DNA from: Candidatus Sericytochromatia bacterium
GTDB lineage: Bacteria; Cyanobacteriota; Sericytochromatia; UBA7694; JACMQJ01
Assembly (NCBI GenBank): GCA_026004035.1
Contig: BPII01000010.1
Coordinates: 19,084 to 83,083, forward strand
Direction: 5' to 3'
DNA length: 64,000 bases
Made by a program: the position numbers and the translations under genes. Positions 50,253-59,175 of this stretch are shown here, one piece after another; position 1 is the first letter of the stretch, and each line of letters opens with the position of its first letter. Under the pieces are notes generated by a model. It was not told the DNA's origin. It saw only the letters and a list, made by a program, of their open reading frames with translations, and did not search any database.

Positions 50253-51509
50253 TTAAAAACTAATTTCTTTTAATTCTTTTAATACTTCTAATCTATTTTT
50301 TGATATTTGATAGTATGTAAGCAAGGATGTTAAATATAGCAAATTTCTAAAATATCCTGAGATACCAGGTAATTCGTAAATATAAGATTTGGAAGAAATA
50401 TCATTCAAATAATTCATTATTTTTTTCTTTATTTTAGGATTTAAGTACTTGAAATTTACTATACTATATTCTATTGATTTCAATCTATAAAAATCAAAAA
50501 CTAAAATATAATCATATCTTTTCGAAAAATCAGAAAAAACAAATCCTGCTTTATAATCTTTTAATAAATCAAAATGCTTATCTGAAATAGCTCCTAAAAT
50601 TAATCTTTTATCAACATCTTCTAAATTTATTTCTGAATATTTGTTTATTATATTATCGTATTGAAATATCTTATAGCTGAAATAATTACTATTTATTTTA
50701 TTATTAAGAATATCTTTTAGCATTAAATTAAAAATCTCTGATAGATTTATTTTACCATTTTCTATATTTAATAAATTTATAGAGTTTAACAGGTTGGTTT
50801 CTAAAAACAAAATGCTTTTTACAGAATTTTTACTTTTATTTATAAAATCTTTTTTTACCAAATCAACTATAATTTTAGGTTCAGATCTGTTAAAATAATC
50901 ATATAATCTTTTGTAAATTTTGTCGTTTGTTATTCTATTTACTAGTAAATCAGATATTTTTATATGTAATACATTTATCTTGAAGATATTATCATTATTA
51001 ATCGGACTTATTTTAACTAATTTTTTTTCAATATATCCTATATTATTTAACTTATCAAGTGCATATCTAACTTGTCTTTCTGTTAATTTTACATTGAATA
51101 TTCTTTCTATATCTTTTGATAATTGATATCTCGAAACCTCAATATAATCACATTTTTTATTCGATTTAAAGAAATAATCTATTATAACATATAAAACATA
51201 ATACAATTGTTTCTTTGTCCTATTTCTAATCCTATTGAATTCTATAAAATTATTTTTTCTGTTTATATATTTCAGATTTAGAGAAATGTATTTTTTCAAA
51301 CAAAACAAGTTATCAAATTTGTAAAGTTTAATAGAATTATATAAATCCCTCTTTTCAAGAATACTAAATCTATAAATATCAAAATATTCTTTAAACCATC
51401 TACTATCAGTAGTAGAAAATATTAAATGCTGACCTTTAATTTTATTTTGATTACTTGAAACTAACCTTAACCTGTTCTTATCTAAAACCCAGCTTCTAAC
51501 ATTATACAT
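50253..51509 (-). CDS. Winged-helix DNA-binding protein
   Basis: A 418-residue basic protein. Seen: a winged-helix segment around residues 120-165 (YQLSKDIERIFNVKLTERQV, then RYALDKLNNIGYIEKKLVKI), the pattern of replication initiators and MarR/Rep-type regulators. The rest is unassigned. It is driven by the phage-type promoter at 51563-51613 and faces a 550-base intergenic control region. Candidate roles are early transcription regulator or replication initiator; I cannot separate the two. Confidence 0.58.
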   Translation of the reverse strand: MYNVRSWVLDKNRLRLVSSNQNKIKGQHLIFSTTDSRWFKEYFDIYRFSILEKRDLYNSIKLYKFDNLFCLKKYISLNLKYINRKNNFIEFNRIRNRTKKQLYYVLYVIIDYFFKSNKKCDYIEVSRYQLSKDIERIFNVKLTERQVRYALDKLNNIGYIEKKLVKISPINNDNIFKINVLHIKISDLLVNRITNDKIYKRLYDYFNRSEPKIIVDLVKKDFINKSKNSVKSILFLETNLLNSINLLNIENGKINLSEIFNLMLKDILNNKINSNYFSYKIFQYDNIINKYSEINLEDVDKRLILGAISDKHFDLLKDYKAGFVFSDFSKRYDYILVFDFYRLKSIEYSIVNFKYLNPKIKKKIMNYLNDISSKSYIYELPGISGYFRNLLYLTSLLTYYQISKNRLEVLKELKEISF

Positions 51510-51562
51510 AAAAACCTTCCTGAATTTTATAAACTTAATAAAATTAACACAAAGACACTATC

Positions 51563-51613
51563 TATTATTAACACCAAAAATCAACAAAAAATCGTTACTT
51601 TTTTTGAAATTTT
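51563..51613 (-). promoter_or_regulatory. Phage-type promoter, 51-base copy of the 1396 site
   Basis: Read leftward it is identical to 1396-1446 over 51 bases, including ACGATTTTTT, 13 bases and GTTAATAATA. It lies 54 bases before the ATG at 51509, which has its own ribosome site. Confidence 0.72.
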
Positions 51614-52023
51614 TTAAAACAAAAACATAAAAAATTTATTGACTTTTAATTAAAAAATCCTATCGGACAAAATATGACATTTTGACAACAAAAAAGTAAT
51701 CAAATGTGTAGTAAAATAAGGCATTTTTTGTTAAGAAATTACTTAAAAAAATTTAATTTGTCCGACTTTATATTATTATATATAATAAACAGAGATCTAG
51801 AAAATATTAAAATTTACTTATAAATAAAATTTACCAATTTAACGTTAATTAGTGGAATTATAGTTATATAGATATTGACATTTTATAGGATTTAGGGATT
51901 TAGCGTTATATGGTTGGGATAGATGTTAAATTAGGGATTTTTTATTATTCTACATTTCTTGAAACTATATGATTTTTGGTTATAGTGATAAGAGATTATA
52001 TCCTTTCAAGATAAAAATTTTTA

Positions 52024-52052
52024 TTGATTTTCTAAACCAAGATTATTATATA
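52024..52052 (+). promoter_or_regulatory. Promoter for leaderless KTSC gene and packaging genes
   Basis: TTGATT at 52024-52029, a 17-base spacer, TATATA at 52047-52052; ATG at 52060, 7 bases later. No ribosome site. Confidence 0.65.
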
Positions 52053-52059
52053 TACTTAT

Positions 52060-52323
52060 ATGAAGATCATTAAACCTATTTTTTATACTATCAGAAATTT
52101 ATTTCCAGATAAAAAATATGGTAAAAGAGTAATCAGTAGTAATGTAACGAACGTTAAATTTGAAGATGATATTTTGTATGTAACTTTTATTGGTAAAAGA
52201 CAATATGCTTATCCTGGTTCAAGTAAAGAAGAGTATAAAAAAATGTTAAAAGCAAAATCAAAAGGTAAGTTTGTATGGAATAATTTACGTCGAACAAACA
52301 GACCTTACATAAGGGTGCGTTAA
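52060..52323 (+). CDS. KTSC-domain protein, predicted leaderless
   Basis: An 87-residue protein carrying a KTSC-type domain. Seen: SSNVTNVKFEDDILYVTF, then RQYAYPGSSKEEYKKMLKAK and SKGKFVWNNLR, matching the family pattern (a Y-x-Y strand, a helix, then S-x-G and a final strand). KTSC domains are small, often fused to or neighbouring nucleases and lysyl-tRNA synthetase-like proteins; their role is not known. It directly precedes the large terminase gene by 1 base. Confidence 0.72.
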   Translation: MKIIKPIFYTIRNLFPDKKYGKRVISSNVTNVKFEDDILYVTFIGKRQYAYPGSSKEEYKKMLKAKSKGKFVWNNLRRTNRPYIRVR

Positions 52324-52324
52324 T

Positions 52325-54205
52325 ATGATAAAAGCGTCGTTTTCAGATTTAAGAGATTTTAATAATAAAAAGAAAAATAAAGATAAAAAGGATTCAATTC
52401 CATCTGATTTTTATAAAAGTTTTATTGAGCCAGATTTAGAGAATGAAAATGATAAAGATGAAAATGAAGACATTATCGAAATAAAACAGGAAATTATTAA
52501 AGACAAAAATGTTGAGTCTTTCAAGAATAAAGGTATAGCTGATTCATTTTTTGAATTAAACTGGAAATCTTTTGATCCTGATATTATAGTAGATTTTCTG
52601 GTAGCGAGTAGTGAAATTTTAAGTGGTATGGAATTATTTGAGCATCAAAAGATCTTTATAAGAAGGATTTTTAGATCTATTGTATTGAGGGAAGGTGCTG
52701 ATATTGTAGGTTTATGGTCTAGACAATCTGGTAAAACTCAAACTGTTTCTGTCGCAATAGCTACTTTATGTATAATTATGCCTAAATTAGCTAGAATTTT
52801 TAAAGAGTTAAAAGACTATGAAAGGGGTTTTTTTGCCGGTATTTTTGCCCCTACTGAAAAACAAGCTAAAATATCTTATAATAGGGTTAAATCGATAGTT
52901 AAATCAGAATATTGTAAGAAGTTTATGGAAAATCCTGCTATAAATGTTAATTTCTTGAAAGAAGGATTAAAATGGGATAATGGTTCTATTGTATTTTATG
53001 GTTCAGCTAAAATGAGTTCTAACATTGAAGGTGATACGGGGCATTTGATTTATATAGATGAAGCTCAGGATATAGATGAGGAAGTTTTTTCTTATAAAAT
53101 TAACCCTATGAGGGCTTTTACTAATGGAACTTTAGTTCTAACAGGATTACCATCAACAAACAAGTTTTTTAAAACAAAATATAATGAAGCAAAAATAAAT
53201 TCTAGCTTTCTACCTGATGATAGAAAGTTGTTATTTGAATTTGATTATAGATTTGTTTGTAGGTTTAATAAATATTATGAAGCGTTTGTTAATAATCAGT
53301 TGAAAAAGGAGGGAGGCGATTCGTTATTTTTTAGAAGGAACTTTTTATTAGATTGGGATACTTTCAAGAGTTTAGGAAAGAGTTTTGATATTGAATTTTT
53401 TATAAATAAATGTTGTAAAAGTTATTTAGATTTTAATGATTATACTAATGGATATTTAGTTGCTGGATTAGATTTAGCTTATACGGGTGTTAGTGTGTTA
53501 ACAATCGGCGAAATTGTCGAAACAGATAGAAAACAAGGTGATTTTTTAGTTAAAGAATTTATATTGAAGATATTAGATATTTTCAAATTTGAAAAGTTAT
53601 CTACGATAGATTTACAAGAACAAGTATATTTATTACTTTCAAGATATGACAAAAAACATATTTTTACATTTGATAATACAGGTGGAGGTCAATATTTTGT
53701 TGAAACTTTTAAAAATATATATAGAGATTTATCGCCACATATAAGGGCTTTAAATTTCAATAAACATTCTAAAAGTTTATTAACTTCATTGTTTAACGAT
53801 TTAGTTAATCAAGGTAAAATATATTTTCCTTCTTCAAATAAGGCAAGGGCTAAAGAAAGTTGGAAATTGTTTATGAAGCAACTTTCAAGTGTGGAATTAG
53901 TAGAGAGTGATGTTGGTATATATTTTAACAGTAAAAATAAATATATGTTTCCAGATGATTTTTTAGACTCATTTTTATTATGTTTAAATTCTTATTATGA
54001 TTATGTAAATAATAGAGGTGTAAAATTTAATTACTCAAATCCTGATTTAAAACCTAATCCTTTATTTGATGAAGGAAAATCTAAATTTAAGTTTAGATTT
54101 CCTGCAAGTATTCCAAAAAAAGATAATGACAAAATATTGGGACCTAGAAAAAATGTTGATTTATCCAATAGAATAATTAAAAATTTATTTGTAAATGATA
54201 TTTAA
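52325..54205 (+). CDS. terL: Terminase large subunit
   Basis: The packaging motor, with ATPase and nuclease domains (626 residues). Seen: WSRQSGKTQTVSVAIATL (Walker A-like, about 131-148), IYIDEAQDIDEEVF (Walker B with catalytic Glu, about 242-255), LTGLPSTNKFFKT (motif III/coupling), GLDLAYTGVSVL (first nuclease Asp, about 378-389), FTFDNTGGGQYF and PDDFLDSFLLCLNSYY (later nuclease acids). An acidic N-terminal 70 residues precede the ATPase. It starts 1 base after the KTSC gene, without a ribosome site, and is probably coupled to it. Confidence 0.94.
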   Translation: MIKASFSDLRDFNNKKKNKDKKDSIPSDFYKSFIEPDLENENDKDENEDIIEIKQEIIKDKNVESFKNKGIADSFFELNWKSFDPDIIVDFLVASSEILSGMELFEHQKIFIRRIFRSIVLREGADIVGLWSRQSGKTQTVSVAIATLCIIMPKLARIFKELKDYERGFFAGIFAPTEKQAKISYNRVKSIVKSEYCKKFMENPAINVNFLKEGLKWDNGSIVFYGSAKMSSNIEGDTGHLIYIDEAQDIDEEVFSYKINPMRAFTNGTLVLTGLPSTNKFFKTKYNEAKINSSFLPDDRKLLFEFDYRFVCRFNKYYEAFVNNQLKKEGGDSLFFRRNFLLDWDTFKSLGKSFDIEFFINKCCKSYLDFNDYTNGYLVAGLDLAYTGVSVLTIGEIVETDRKQGDFLVKEFILKILDIFKFEKLSTIDLQEQVYLLLSRYDKKHIFTFDNTGGGQYFVETFKNIYRDLSPHIRALNFNKHSKSLLTSLFNDLVNQGKIYFPSSNKARAKESWKLFMKQLSSVELVESDVGIYFNSKNKYMFPDDFLDSFLLCLNSYYDYVNNRGVKFNYSNPDLKPNPLFDEGKSKFKFRFPASIPKKDNDKILGPRKNVDLSNRIIKNLFVNDI

Positions 54206-54219
54206 TTAAGGAGATAGCG

Positions 54220-56319
54220 ATGTATCATATAATAAAACATTTAAAAAATTATAATCCGAAAGAAGATTCATTTGATTCATATTTAACTAGGATGGAAGAT
54301 TCAGTTGAGGTTTCAAGGTTAAGTTCTTATAATGATTATTTCGATTATTATGATGGTAATATAATTAGATATACTGATTTTATTGAAGGAGAAAGACCTT
54401 ATTCTAATATAGTTCAAAATTTTGTATTAAAACTTAATGGTTGGTTATTACAGGAACAGCCTATAATAAAGAGTAAAAGTGTTATATCTGATGTGATAGA
54501 TGAATTTATAGAAGAGTTGAATGAAAATTCTGATAAAGCATTAATTCAAAATGTTTTAATAAATACTTCGGTTTTTGGTGATTGTTTTGTTAAGATTTTT
54601 GTTGATTTAAAAGAAATAGATCTTTCTTTAGAAAAACCAGATATTTTATTTACTTTTGGTTTTAAAGTTTTAAAAAACCCTAAATATTGTTTTGTTTCTT
54701 ATAATATAAATAATGAGTTAGATTTTGTAGTTGTTGTCTATCCTGAATTAGATACTAGTTTTATAGATTTGAATTCTGAAATTAAATATAGTTATCCTTT
54801 ATACTTTGAGATATGGACTAGGGATAAAGTCTATTGTAGTCATAATTTTTTAATAGATGAGTATAAGTATTTTAACTTGTCTTCTAAAATAGATTCATTA
54901 AAAAATAAAATACGTTATAATGGTGTAAAGGTAGAGGATAGAGATAGTGTTTTTTATGATTTATATTTATTTGATAACATTTACGAGGAAATACCGATAG
55001 TTCATTTTAGAAATCTTAACTTTTTTAATTTATCTTATGGTGTTTCAGATATAAGGGCTCTTACTATCCTTTCAAGAGAGAAAACTAGTTTAATAAATAC
55101 ATTAAAAGATATAATAGATTATCAAAGTAATCCTGTTTTAACAATAAAGGGTGCAAGATTTAATGATCTAGATGTTAATTTAGCGAATAGAGTATATTCT
55201 AATATTCCGAAAGACGCTGAATTTAAATATTTGTCGCTGGATATAGGTGATTTAGATACAATTATAGAGAAATATGAAAAGATTTTAAATGATGAGATTT
55301 CAAGTACTGGATTACCTTATGAGTTTTTAGTATCTTCTGATAAATTTATAGGGGGTGATTCTTCTGCATCGGCTTTAAAGTTAAAATTTAGCTCTGTTTT
55401 GATTTATTTAGTATTAAAAAAGGTTTTTATTGAAATGTCATTTGAGGAATTATATTCAAAAGGTTTAAGATTTTTAAATAAGTTCAATAATTTTAATTTA
55501 GATGAAGTTAAATTTCCTGAAACTTATACAGCGAGAAAGATAGTAAATATAAATGAAAATCTTCAAGAAAAAATATTTAATATATATTTAGAAACACTTA
55601 TGGATGATGAATTAGTAAAAGAGGTAGTAGATGAGCTTGAAGGTTTTGGTATTTCTATTAAATCGAAGGATGTTTTAGAAGTTATAACTGAATTATCTGA
55701 GGAATATAAAGATAAATATGAAGAGGCGTTAGGATTTATAGATAAATTATCTTTTGATCAGAGTAGGATAAATAGATTTTTAAAATTAAGGTCTATACCT
55801 TATTATGTAGTAGAATTTTCTTTCAAGAATTATTTACCACATAGTAGGCGTCAAATTTTAGATGACTTAGAAGTAGAATTAAGGAACAATTTAGAGTCTT
55901 TAAGTGGTGCACTTTCAAGATTAGGAATAAAAAATCCAGAGAAAAAAATCGATGAAATTTTAAAAGATTCAGAAGTTTTAGGTACTATAAAAGGATTAAT
56001 AGATAAAAATCAGCAGTTAGAATTATTAGAAGTTCAAAAAGTTAGAAGTAATTTAGAATTATTAAGGCAACTTGAAGAGCAAGCTTTGCAATCGCAAGAT
56101 ATAGAGGAGGAACCTGATTTAGAAGAATTAGAAACAGAAGAGGATGACTTTCAAGAAGATAATGATTTAGAGGAAAATCCAATAACAGATAGGGTTTTAG
56201 ATTCAAAAGGTGGTAGGGGAAGGATTAAAGTAAAAGAAAATCCTCAAAAAATAGAAGACCAAACAGGTCAAAGTGCGGAATCAATAGTTGAAAAGAGGAA
56301 GTTTAAATCTCAAAATTAA
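54220..56319 (+). CDS. Portal protein
   Basis: A 699-residue protein in the portal position between large terminase and scaffold. Seen: NGWLLQEQPIIKS near residue 75, a region with LINTSVFGDCFVKIFVDL (about 111-128; the conserved portal strand-helix block), PIVHFRNLNFFNLSYGVSDI (about 261-280) and LSREKTSLINTLKDIIDYQS, typical of the portal crown and stem, then a long acidic C-terminal tail (EEEPDLEELETEEDDF). Order and size agree with T4-like and related portals. The ribosome site is AAGGAG. Confidence 0.87.
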   Translation: MYHIIKHLKNYNPKEDSFDSYLTRMEDSVEVSRLSSYNDYFDYYDGNIIRYTDFIEGERPYSNIVQNFVLKLNGWLLQEQPIIKSKSVISDVIDEFIEELNENSDKALIQNVLINTSVFGDCFVKIFVDLKEIDLSLEKPDILFTFGFKVLKNPKYCFVSYNINNELDFVVVVYPELDTSFIDLNSEIKYSYPLYFEIWTRDKVYCSHNFLIDEYKYFNLSSKIDSLKNKIRYNGVKVEDRDSVFYDLYLFDNIYEEIPIVHFRNLNFFNLSYGVSDIRALTILSREKTSLINTLKDIIDYQSNPVLTIKGARFNDLDVNLANRVYSNIPKDAEFKYLSLDIGDLDTIIEKYEKILNDEISSTGLPYEFLVSSDKFIGGDSSASALKLKFSSVLIYLVLKKVFIEMSFEELYSKGLRFLNKFNNFNLDEVKFPETYTARKIVNINENLQEKIFNIYLETLMDDELVKEVVDELEGFGISIKSKDVLEVITELSEEYKDKYEEALGFIDKLSFDQSRINRFLKLRSIPYYVVEFSFKNYLPHSRRQILDDLEVELRNNLESLSGALSRLGIKNPEKKIDEILKDSEVLGTIKGLIDKNQQLELLEVQKVRSNLELLRQLEEQALQSQDIEEEPDLEELETEEDDFQEDNDLEENPITDRVLDSKGGRGRIKVKENPQKIEDQTGQSAESIVEKRKFKSQN

Positions 56320-56348
56320 TAAATTTGTAAAGAATAATCAAATTTTAG

Positions 56349-56376
56349 TTGAATTTTTTTTGATTTAGTTTATTTT
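56349..56376 (+). promoter_or_regulatory. Promoter for leaderless ASCH gene
   Basis: TTGAAT at 56349-56354, a 16-base spacer and TATTTT at 56371-56376 (the same -10 as for the spanin gene); ATG 6 bases later at 56383. Confidence 0.62.
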
Positions 56377-56382
56377 GTTGTT

Positions 56383-56730
56383 ATGTTATCAGATAGCCCA
56401 CTAGTACTTAAAAATAGTAATGTTATAGCATTTAGCTATAATTGGAATAATAAATTAAACAATAATGCTTTTACAACATTCAGATTGCATAATCCTAATA
56501 AATATAAAGAAGGAATGGTTTACAAAATATATCTAAAAGATAAATATCTATTTGATGCAAAAATAATAGATATTAAAGTTTTAAAATTAGATAAAATAAA
56601 TGATTTTATTTCTTATTTAGATACTGGTTATAGTAAGGAAGAGTTTCTAAACATAATAAAGAAAATGTATAAAAAGATAGAGAATTTAGAAGATCAATTA
56701 TTTGATTTAATTTTACTTAAAAGGGTGTAA
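56383..56730 (+). CDS. ASCH/PUA-like RNA-binding domain protein, predicted leaderless
   Basis: A 115-residue protein. Seen: NAFTTFRLHNPNKYKEGMVY, with the TT(I/F)R and following GMxY..YL strand of the ASCH family (a PUA-like beta barrel), DAKIIDIKVLKLDKI, and an end helix DTGYSKEEFLNIIKKMY that recurs in phage ASCH proteins. ASCH domains bind RNA, and some have amidohydrolase or nuclease activity. It lies alone between portal and scaffold genes with its own promoter and no ribosome site, which is odd for a non-structural gene. Confidence 0.7.
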   Translation: MLSDSPLVLKNSNVIAFSYNWNNKLNNNAFTTFRLHNPNKYKEGMVYKIYLKDKYLFDAKIIDIKVLKLDKINDFISYLDTGYSKEEFLNIIKKMYKKIENLEDQLFDLILLKRV

Positions 56731-56763
56731 GTGATTTTTATATTTTATCGTAATAGTCAACTA

Positions 56764-56785
56764 CCCCCGCCTATAGAGGCGGAGG
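56764..56785. repeat. GC-rich hairpin of uncertain origin
   Basis: CCGCCT-atag-AGGCGG extended by two outer GC pairs, flanked by TCAACTACCC and GGTTTGCTTGA. It stands out against the AT-rich background. The flanks remind me of the hairpins at IS200/IS605-type element ends, but no transposase or TnpB gene is near. It may simply be a weak terminator. Confidence 0.4.
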
Positions 56786-56843
56786 TTTGCTTGATAGTAT
56801 ATAATAAATTTAAAGATTGTTTATATTTCAAATTAAATATTTA

Positions 56844-56874
56844 TTGACAAATAATTTGTTATTATTTTTATAAT
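56844..56874 (+). promoter_or_regulatory. sigma70-like promoter of head genes
   Basis: TTGACA at 56844-56849 and TATAAT at 56869-56874 (19-base spacer; the overlapping TTTATA gives 17). It lies 43 bases before the scaffold gene's ATG. Confidence 0.58.
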
Positions 56875-56916
56875 ATTTGATTATATAAGTCTAATATTAA
56901 GTTGTTAGGAGTTTTT

Positions 56917-57762
56917 ATGGAAGAAGTGAAAAATGTTGATAAAGAAATTAATCAAGCAAAAGACGAGGATGTAAAAGTTGAAGACAGGAAGGAAAATTAT
57001 AGTAATGTTAAGGGAAGTGGTACATCAGATAAACCTGAAATTGATTTGTTAAAAAATTTGGATTCTTTAACAGAGTTGATTGATAGGTATAAAAAGATAG
57101 AAAGTTTATTTAATAATAAAGATAAAGAAAGTGGAAAAGAGAATAAAAATTCTGAGAATGTTCAAGGAGATATTAGTAAGAATGAAATTTTTGAATTAAG
57201 GAAAGAAATTGAATCCTTGAAAAATATCATTAAGGATTTAGCTAAATATAGAAGTGAGGATAATTCGGAGGAATTTACTAAAAAGAAAGAGATTGTGAAT
57301 AAAGATAAAGAAGTTGAAAAGAAGGTTTCTTTTACAAAAGAGGATTTAGATAAGATGAGTTCTGAGGAATTGGATAATTTAAAGAAAGAATTAGAGTCTC
57401 TAAAAGAAAAAGGTTTAGGGGATTTAAAAAGTAAAATAGAGGAATTAGAGGATTTCAAGCAAAGGTTGAACAAAGAACGAATAGAAGTTTTATCTTTAAG
57501 AAGACAAGAATTGATAAGTAAATATGGATTAGAAGATTTAGAACATTTAATTCCAGATCCTATACAGAATCCTAATATTACAGAGAAAGATATATTGAAT
57601 GAGGTTCATAAACTATTATCTAACGATATAATAAAAGCGGGTATAGAATTAAAAAAGAAAAATGAAGTTGCAAAAAGCAAAGAAAATTATATTGATATAA
57701 ATAAAATGTCTAGAGAAGAATTAATAAAGCTAAGAAATAATTTATTAAGAAATTTATCATAA
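56917..57762 (+). CDS. Putative capsid scaffolding protein
   Basis: A 281-residue, highly charged, largely coiled-coil protein (Glu/Lys/Ser-rich; ELDNLKKELESLKEKGLGDL, about 151-170) with a short C-terminal helical end (SREELIKLRNNLLRNLS). It lies directly before the major capsid gene, the standard place for scaffolds, which form the core for prohead assembly and are then removed. The start is the ATG at 56917 after TTAGGAG. No protease domain is visible. The 154 bases after it hold only the capsid gene's ribosome site. Confidence 0.75.
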   Translation: MEEVKNVDKEINQAKDEDVKVEDRKENYSNVKGSGTSDKPEIDLLKNLDSLTELIDRYKKIESLFNNKDKESGKENKNSENVQGDISKNEIFELRKEIESLKNIIKDLAKYRSEDNSEEFTKKKEIVNKDKEVEKKVSFTKEDLDKMSSEELDNLKKELESLKEKGLGDLKSKIEELEDFKQRLNKERIEVLSLRRQELISKYGLEDLEHLIPDPIQNPNITEKDILNEVHKLLSNDIIKAGIELKKKNEVAKSKENYIDINKMSREELIKLRNNLLRNLS

Positions 57763-57916
57763 ATTTTAGTACTTTAATTTTCAATTTTAGAGTTATTCAA
57801 CAGGTTTCATTCCAGTCGTTTACATCTTATTTCAGTTATAGAATTTTAAGTATCAGGTAGCCTTATAGTTAGTTTCAAGTAAATTTAAAAAATTTTTAAA
57901 GCAGGAGGTAAATTTA

Positions 57917-58810
57917 ATGGCTACTATTACAAAAAATACTCTTTCTCCAATGTTATTAGATATTTTAGCAAAGGAAATTATATTAGAAACACAACCTAAT
58001 TTTATTTGGAGAAATTTTGCTAATATAAAAGAAGACATAACAAATACACCAGGTACAAAAGTTAGATTTATAAAAGTTGATGATATTACAGGTGGTGGTA
58101 TTTTAGATGAAGAGGATTTTGTTCCAACACAAACAATTTCTAGTTCTATTGTAGAAATTGAGGTTAAAGAATTTGGTAATTCTATTGAATTTACTAGATT
58201 AGCTTCTCAGGCTTCTGTTGTTGATTTATATGAAGCTATTAAAGAGCTTTTATCTAAAAACTATTTAGAGGTTGTTGATGGTTATTTAAGAGATGTTTAT
58301 TATACAATTTTAAATACTTATTATTTTAATGGTACTTACAATGGTGCTGTTGCAATGGCTGGTGTAAACCAACCTTTTAATGTAGATACTATTAGAAATA
58401 CAATTTCTAAAATGAAAGAATCTTTAATTCCACCATTTCTAATTGATGGAAAACAATATTATGTTTGTGTATTACACCCAAGACAAATGGCATCTTTAAG
58501 ACAGGATGCTAGATGGGCAAATGCTTATTACTTCAATAATACCGATGTTATCTATAATGGTCAGTCTGGTATTTTTGAAGGAGTTATTTTTATTGAATCT
58601 GTAACTGTAAGATCTAGCAGTAATGGAACAGATCCTACTTTTGGAGCTGTATTTTTAGGTGATAATCAAGTAGGATTAGCTATTGCGTCTGAACTTGAAA
58701 TTATTGAAGATCCGCCACAAGATTTAGGAAGATTTAGAAGGATTGGTTGGTATCAAATTATGGGTGCTGGTGTTGTTAATAATCACGGATATATTGTTTG
58801 GACATTATAA
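57917..58810 (+). CDS. Major capsid protein, N4-gp56 type (HK97 fold)
   Basis: The main shell protein (297 residues). Seen: the N-terminal LDILAKEIILETQPNFIWR, TPGTKVRFIKVDD (a family strand), the long EFTRLASQASVVDLYEAI, and QYYVCVLHPRQMASLRQDAR (about 176-195), which is the hallmark P-domain block of N4-gp56-like capsids. The ribosome site GCAGGAGG is the strongest in the window, as expected for the most abundant protein. Codons here are less extreme. Confidence 0.92.
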   Translation: MATITKNTLSPMLLDILAKEIILETQPNFIWRNFANIKEDITNTPGTKVRFIKVDDITGGGILDEEDFVPTQTISSSIVEIEVKEFGNSIEFTRLASQASVVDLYEAIKELLSKNYLEVVDGYLRDVYYTILNTYYFNGTYNGAVAMAGVNQPFNVDTIRNTISKMKESLIPPFLIDGKQYYVCVLHPRQMASLRQDARWANAYYFNNTDVIYNGQSGIFEGVIFIESVTVRSSSNGTDPTFGAVFLGDNQVGLAIASELEIIEDPPQDLGRFRRIGWYQIMGAGVVNNHGYIVWTL

Positions 58811-58826
58811 TTTATAGGAGGATAAA

Positions 58827-59162
58827 ATGCAGATAACTACTACAAATGGAAGTACAGTAAATAATCAGACTTTTAATGCTGGTAAGAATTATGTAAATTA
58901 TAATATTGAGTTTGTAGCGAATGGCACAAGTGAAACATTTGATATAACTCATTCTAGATCTACTAGATTAACTAGATTTGCTAAGATTTTTCTTATTAAT
59001 GATGGTACAAACCCTGTTGTTCCACCAACAGAGGTTTCTGGTGTAACTATTGTCCCTTATGGAACTGATTATCAGAGAAATAGTAGAGTTCAAGTATCTG
59101 GTTTAACTTCTGGTCGTGTTTATAAGTTAGAAATTACATTATTAAATGACGATCAAGATTAA
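58827..59162 (+). CDS. Putative capsid decoration or head protein
   Basis: A 111-residue, all-beta protein rich in Thr, Asn and Val (e.g. NGSTVNNQTFNAGKNYVNYN), immediately after the capsid gene with a TAGGAGG site. Composition and position agree with an outer head decoration protein or an Ig-like head protein. No definite family is recognised. Confidence 0.6.
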   Translation: MQITTTNGSTVNNQTFNAGKNYVNYNIEFVANGTSETFDITHSRSTRLTRFAKIFLINDGTNPVVPPTEVSGVTIVPYGTDYQRNSRVQVSGLTSGRVYKLEITLLNDDQD

Positions 59163-59175
59163 TTAGGGGGTATTT

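Larger units (their letters stand above)
51510..52059. other. Gene-free divergent control region
   Basis: 550 bases without a gene. It contains the leftward phage-type promoter, an inverted pair TCGGACAAA (about 51664) / TTTGTCCGA (about 51767) about 95 bases apart, two TTTCAAG-type heptamers (51960, 52005) close together, a TTGACA at about 51888, and the rightward promoter of the KTSC gene. AT content is very high. It could hold an origin or the packaging start, because the terminase gene follows. Confidence 0.55.

Noticed and set aside
50920..51126. Rightward frame inside the winged-helix gene
   Set aside because: It overlaps a long gene with a ribosome site and promoter on the other strand and has neither itself.
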